A DNA stretch of 64,000 bases from Pseudodesulfovibrio sp. 5S69 (GTDB taxonomy: Bacteria; Desulfobacterota; Desulfovibrionia; Desulfovibrionales; Desulfovibrionaceae), in NCBI RefSeq assembly GCF_037094465.1, contig NZ_CP146609.1, positions 744,001-808,000 of the forward strand, written 5' to 3'. Under the pieces are notes generated by a model that had not been told where the DNA came from, did no database searches, and saw nothing but the letters and a program-made list of their open reading frames with translations. Numbering within the stretch: position 1 is the stretch's first letter; the number at the start of each line of letters is the position of its first letter. Below are positions 62,318 to 64,000 of this stretch, one piece after another. Both the position numbers and the translations under genes were made by a program.

Positions 62318-63753
62318 GTTTCAAAATGGTTCACCAGCAGCACATCCTACAGGAGCGCAAGAGTTTTATCGCGACCTATCTTTGCCACATCTTTGATACC
62401 CTGAGCGATGGACTCTACATCACGGACAAGAACGGAATAACCCTGGCCGTCAATTCCATGTATGAGAATCTAACTGGTTTGAAATCAGGGGATCTCTTGG
62501 GAAAGAACGTCGCCGACCTCGTGGCGCAGGGGGTCTTCGACCTGGCGTTGAACGGGGAAGTGGTCCAGACCAAGAAAACCGTGACGGCGGTCCAGGTCAA
62601 CCGCAACAACCGCAAGGTCATCCTGATCGCCCACCCCATTTTCGACTATGACGATGATGTCGAGATGGTGGTCACCTACGTGCGGGACATCGCGCTCATT
62701 TCCCAGCTCAAGAACCAGGTTTCGGCCCAACGGCAACTGATCGACTCCTTTCAATACGGCATCCGGCAGGAGGATTCCTCACTCTACCTGAATCCCAAGA
62801 GCGCCGTGATGCGGGAACTGTTTCGGCAACTCCACAAGATCGCCAAGACCGACGCCACGGTGCTTTTCCTGGGGGAAACCGGTGTCGGCAAGGATGTCAT
62901 GGCCAGGGAGTTGCACAACAACAGCACCCGAAAGGATAACCCTCTGGTCAAGGTCGACTGCACCTGCATCCCCGAGAGCCTCATCGAGTCGGAACTATTC
63001 GGTTATGCGCCGGGGGCCTTTTCCGGCGCCGATCCCAAGGGGAAGCCAGGCCTCTTCGAGATGGCGAACAAGGGAACCCTGTTTCTGGATGAGATCGGCG
63101 AACTTCCCTTGCCCCTGCAAGGCAAGCTGTTGCGGGTCCTCCAGGACGGCGAGATTCAGCGGATAGGGGCGACCGCCGCCAAGAAGGTGAATGTCCGGGT
63201 CGTCGCCGCGACCAACCGAGATCTGGCGGAGGAAACGGAGAACGGCGATTTTAGGAGCGACCTCTTTTACCGGCTCCAGGTTGCGGTGATCAATATTCCG
63301 CCGTTGCGCGAAAGGGGAGAGGACCTGCTGGAGTTGATTTCCTTTTTTTTCGAACAGTTCAATACACGCTACAAAAGACGCGTTCGCCTTTCCGCAATGG
63401 CCGAAGAGCTCATGCTCAATCATGCCTGGCCCGGCAACCTTCGGGAGTTGGAGAATCTGGTCCACAGCCTCGTCGTCACCTGTGACAGCAACATGATCCA
63501 GGTTGCGGATCTGCCTTGCTCCATCGTGGCGAAGAGCTCCGCGGGCGATTCGCGCAAGACCGTGACATTTGGGTTAAGTGATTTTAACGGGCTGGATTTC
63601 AAAGAAATAATGGGCCAATTGGAGATTCAGATCCTGAAAGACGCGGTCTCGGCCTATGGTTCGATTCCCAAGGCGGCCCAGGCGTTGGGTCTGAACCGGA
63701 GCACCGTCTTCAGAAAGTTGCAGAAAGCGGAGCCCGTTGAATCGGAACGATGA
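62314..63753 (+). CDS. Sigma54-dependent transcriptional activator with PAS domain
   Basis: A 479-residue enhancer-binding protein: PAS domain (about 25-125) with [24 protein letters not shown]+ domain (about 160-390) with Walker A GETGVGKD (187-194), sigma54-contact loop GAFSGA (234-239, a GAFTGA variant), Walker [10 protein letters not shown], and [18 protein letters not shown], then a Fis-type helix-turn-helix ending at residue 479 ([21 protein letters not shown]). AGGAG precedes the ATG, which overlaps tauE. I infer it senses a small ligand through PAS and activates the sigma54 promoters of islA and dctP at the 18-bp motif. Confidence 0.92.
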   Translation: MSFKMVHQQHILQERKSFIATYLCHIFDTLSDGLYITDKNGITLAVNSMYENLTGLKSGDLLGKNVADLVAQGVFDLALNGEVVQTKKTVTAVQVNRNNRKVILIAHPIFDYDDDVEMVVTYVRDIALISQLKNQVSAQRQLIDSFQYGIRQEDSSLYLNPKSAVMRELFRQLHKIAKTDATVLFLGETGVGKDVMARELHNNSTRKDNPLVKVDCTCIPESLIESELFGYAPGAFSGADPKGKPGLFEMANKGTLFLDEIGELPLPLQGKLLRVLQDGEIQRIGATAAKKVNVRVVAATNRDLAEETENGDFRSDLFYRLQVAVINIPPLRERGEDLLELISFFFEQFNTRYKRRVRLSAMAEELMLNHAWPGNLRELENLVHSLVVTCDSNMIQVADLPCSIVAKSSAGDSRKTVTFGLSDFNGLDFKEIMGQLEIQILKDAVSAYGSIPKAAQALGLNRSTVFRKLQKAEPVESER

Positions 63754-63831
63754 GCCTCGGCGCGTGCGCGCATTTTGACATGCCGCTCCATCCGGACAAC
63801 AGGAGATTCTCCCCTGCCGGGAAGGGTATGG

Positions 63832-63861
63832 GAAAGCCCCATGGAATTCCATGGGGCTTTC
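63832..63861. terminator. Bidirectional terminator-like palindrome
   Basis: GAAAGCCCCATGGAA and TTCCATGGGGCTTTC form a perfect 30-bp palindrome between the convergent activator gene and the receptor gene at the right edge. It has only short T runs. Confidence 0.7.
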
Positions 63862-63898
63862 TTGTCGTAGGGGGGGCTCCGCTTGTGTTCGAACCCGG

Positions 63899-64000
63899 CT
63901 AGAATTTTTCAAATCCTTCAGTTCCGACAGTGTGTTCCGGAAGTGCGTCCCGGTGTGCGGCCATTACCGTCACGGTGCTCCCGGGCTGATCGATTTTGAA
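63899..64000 (-). CDS. C-terminal end of a methyl-accepting chemotaxis protein (3' part only)
   Basis: The minus-strand frame enters from the right edge and gives 33 residues, FKIDQPGSTVTVMAAHRDALPEHTVGTEGFEKF, then TAG. The stretch FKI after the signalling domain and the GFEKF ending match the tails of the two receptors at 40.4 and 46.9 kb. The rest of the gene is outside the window, so domain content is unknown. Confidence 0.6.
   Translation of the reverse strand, partial: FKIDQPGSTVTVMAAHRDALPEHTVGTEGFEKF

Overview
The window is high-GC chromosomal DNA from an anaerobic, probably marine sulfate reducer of the Desulfovibrio/Pseudodesulfovibrio type. Pointers are a selenocysteine-containing SelD, a Rex repressor beside F0 ATP synthase genes, a short MetH, a CooA-CooS-CooC carbon monoxide module, and an isethionate sulfite-lyase with TRAP uptake. 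Genus and species are inferred from gene content only.

Region 1 (1-30.4 kb) is mostly housekeeping: the end of a hybrid kinase, selD (in-frame UGA), rex, atpZ-atpI-atpB-atpE, an operon of thioredoxin lipoprotein / short N-acetyltransferase / hpt / zinc-ribbon membrane protein, metH, rpoH, two lipoproteins, rpiB-tkt-glpX, PilZ, an EamA transporter, a periplasmic binding protein, tatD, a glycosyltransferase, a PhoB-type regulator, a diguanylate cyclase, a VOC protein, a DegT aminotransferase, a PrsW-like protease and hisI-hisG.

Region 2 (30.45-32.2 kb) has no credible gene. It holds a 379-bp unit in about three tandem copies, a 115-bp imperfect palindrome, and small hairpins each followed by a GCGGCTCTC tag. 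One relative of these hairpins lies near 8.7 kb with compensating stem changes.

Region 3 (32.2-47 kb) holds a TerC protein, a methyltransferase, a small secreted peptide, and a CO module: cooA, a CooA-type operator, cooS and cooC. After it come a chemoreceptor with two CZB zinc domains, a MASE3 sensor kinase, an old yellow enzyme and a dCache chemoreceptor.

Region 4 (47.4-53 kb) is an amino-acid-type ABC transporter, an AroM protein, a HutI-like amidohydrolase and a GntR regulator in one direction, with paired TTGTAGGACAA operators upstream. At 53.2 kb lies the 3' half of a tRNA-Thr(CGT), which looks like an old integration boundary.

Region 5 (53.3-63.8 kb) is the most coherent accessory system. 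It contains islB and islA, a TRAP transporter (fused DctQM plus DctP), an amidohydrolase whose usual metal-binding DxHxH is DxRxR, a TauE/SafE exporter and a sigma54 activator. Sigma54 -24/-12 elements precede islA and dctP, and an 18-bp motif (16/18 identical) lies about 180-190 bp upstream of both. I infer a sigma54-controlled isethionate regulon: uptake, C-S cleavage to acetaldehyde and sulfite, and sulfite export, plus an amidohydrolase of unknown role. The window ends in the C-terminus of a third chemoreceptor.
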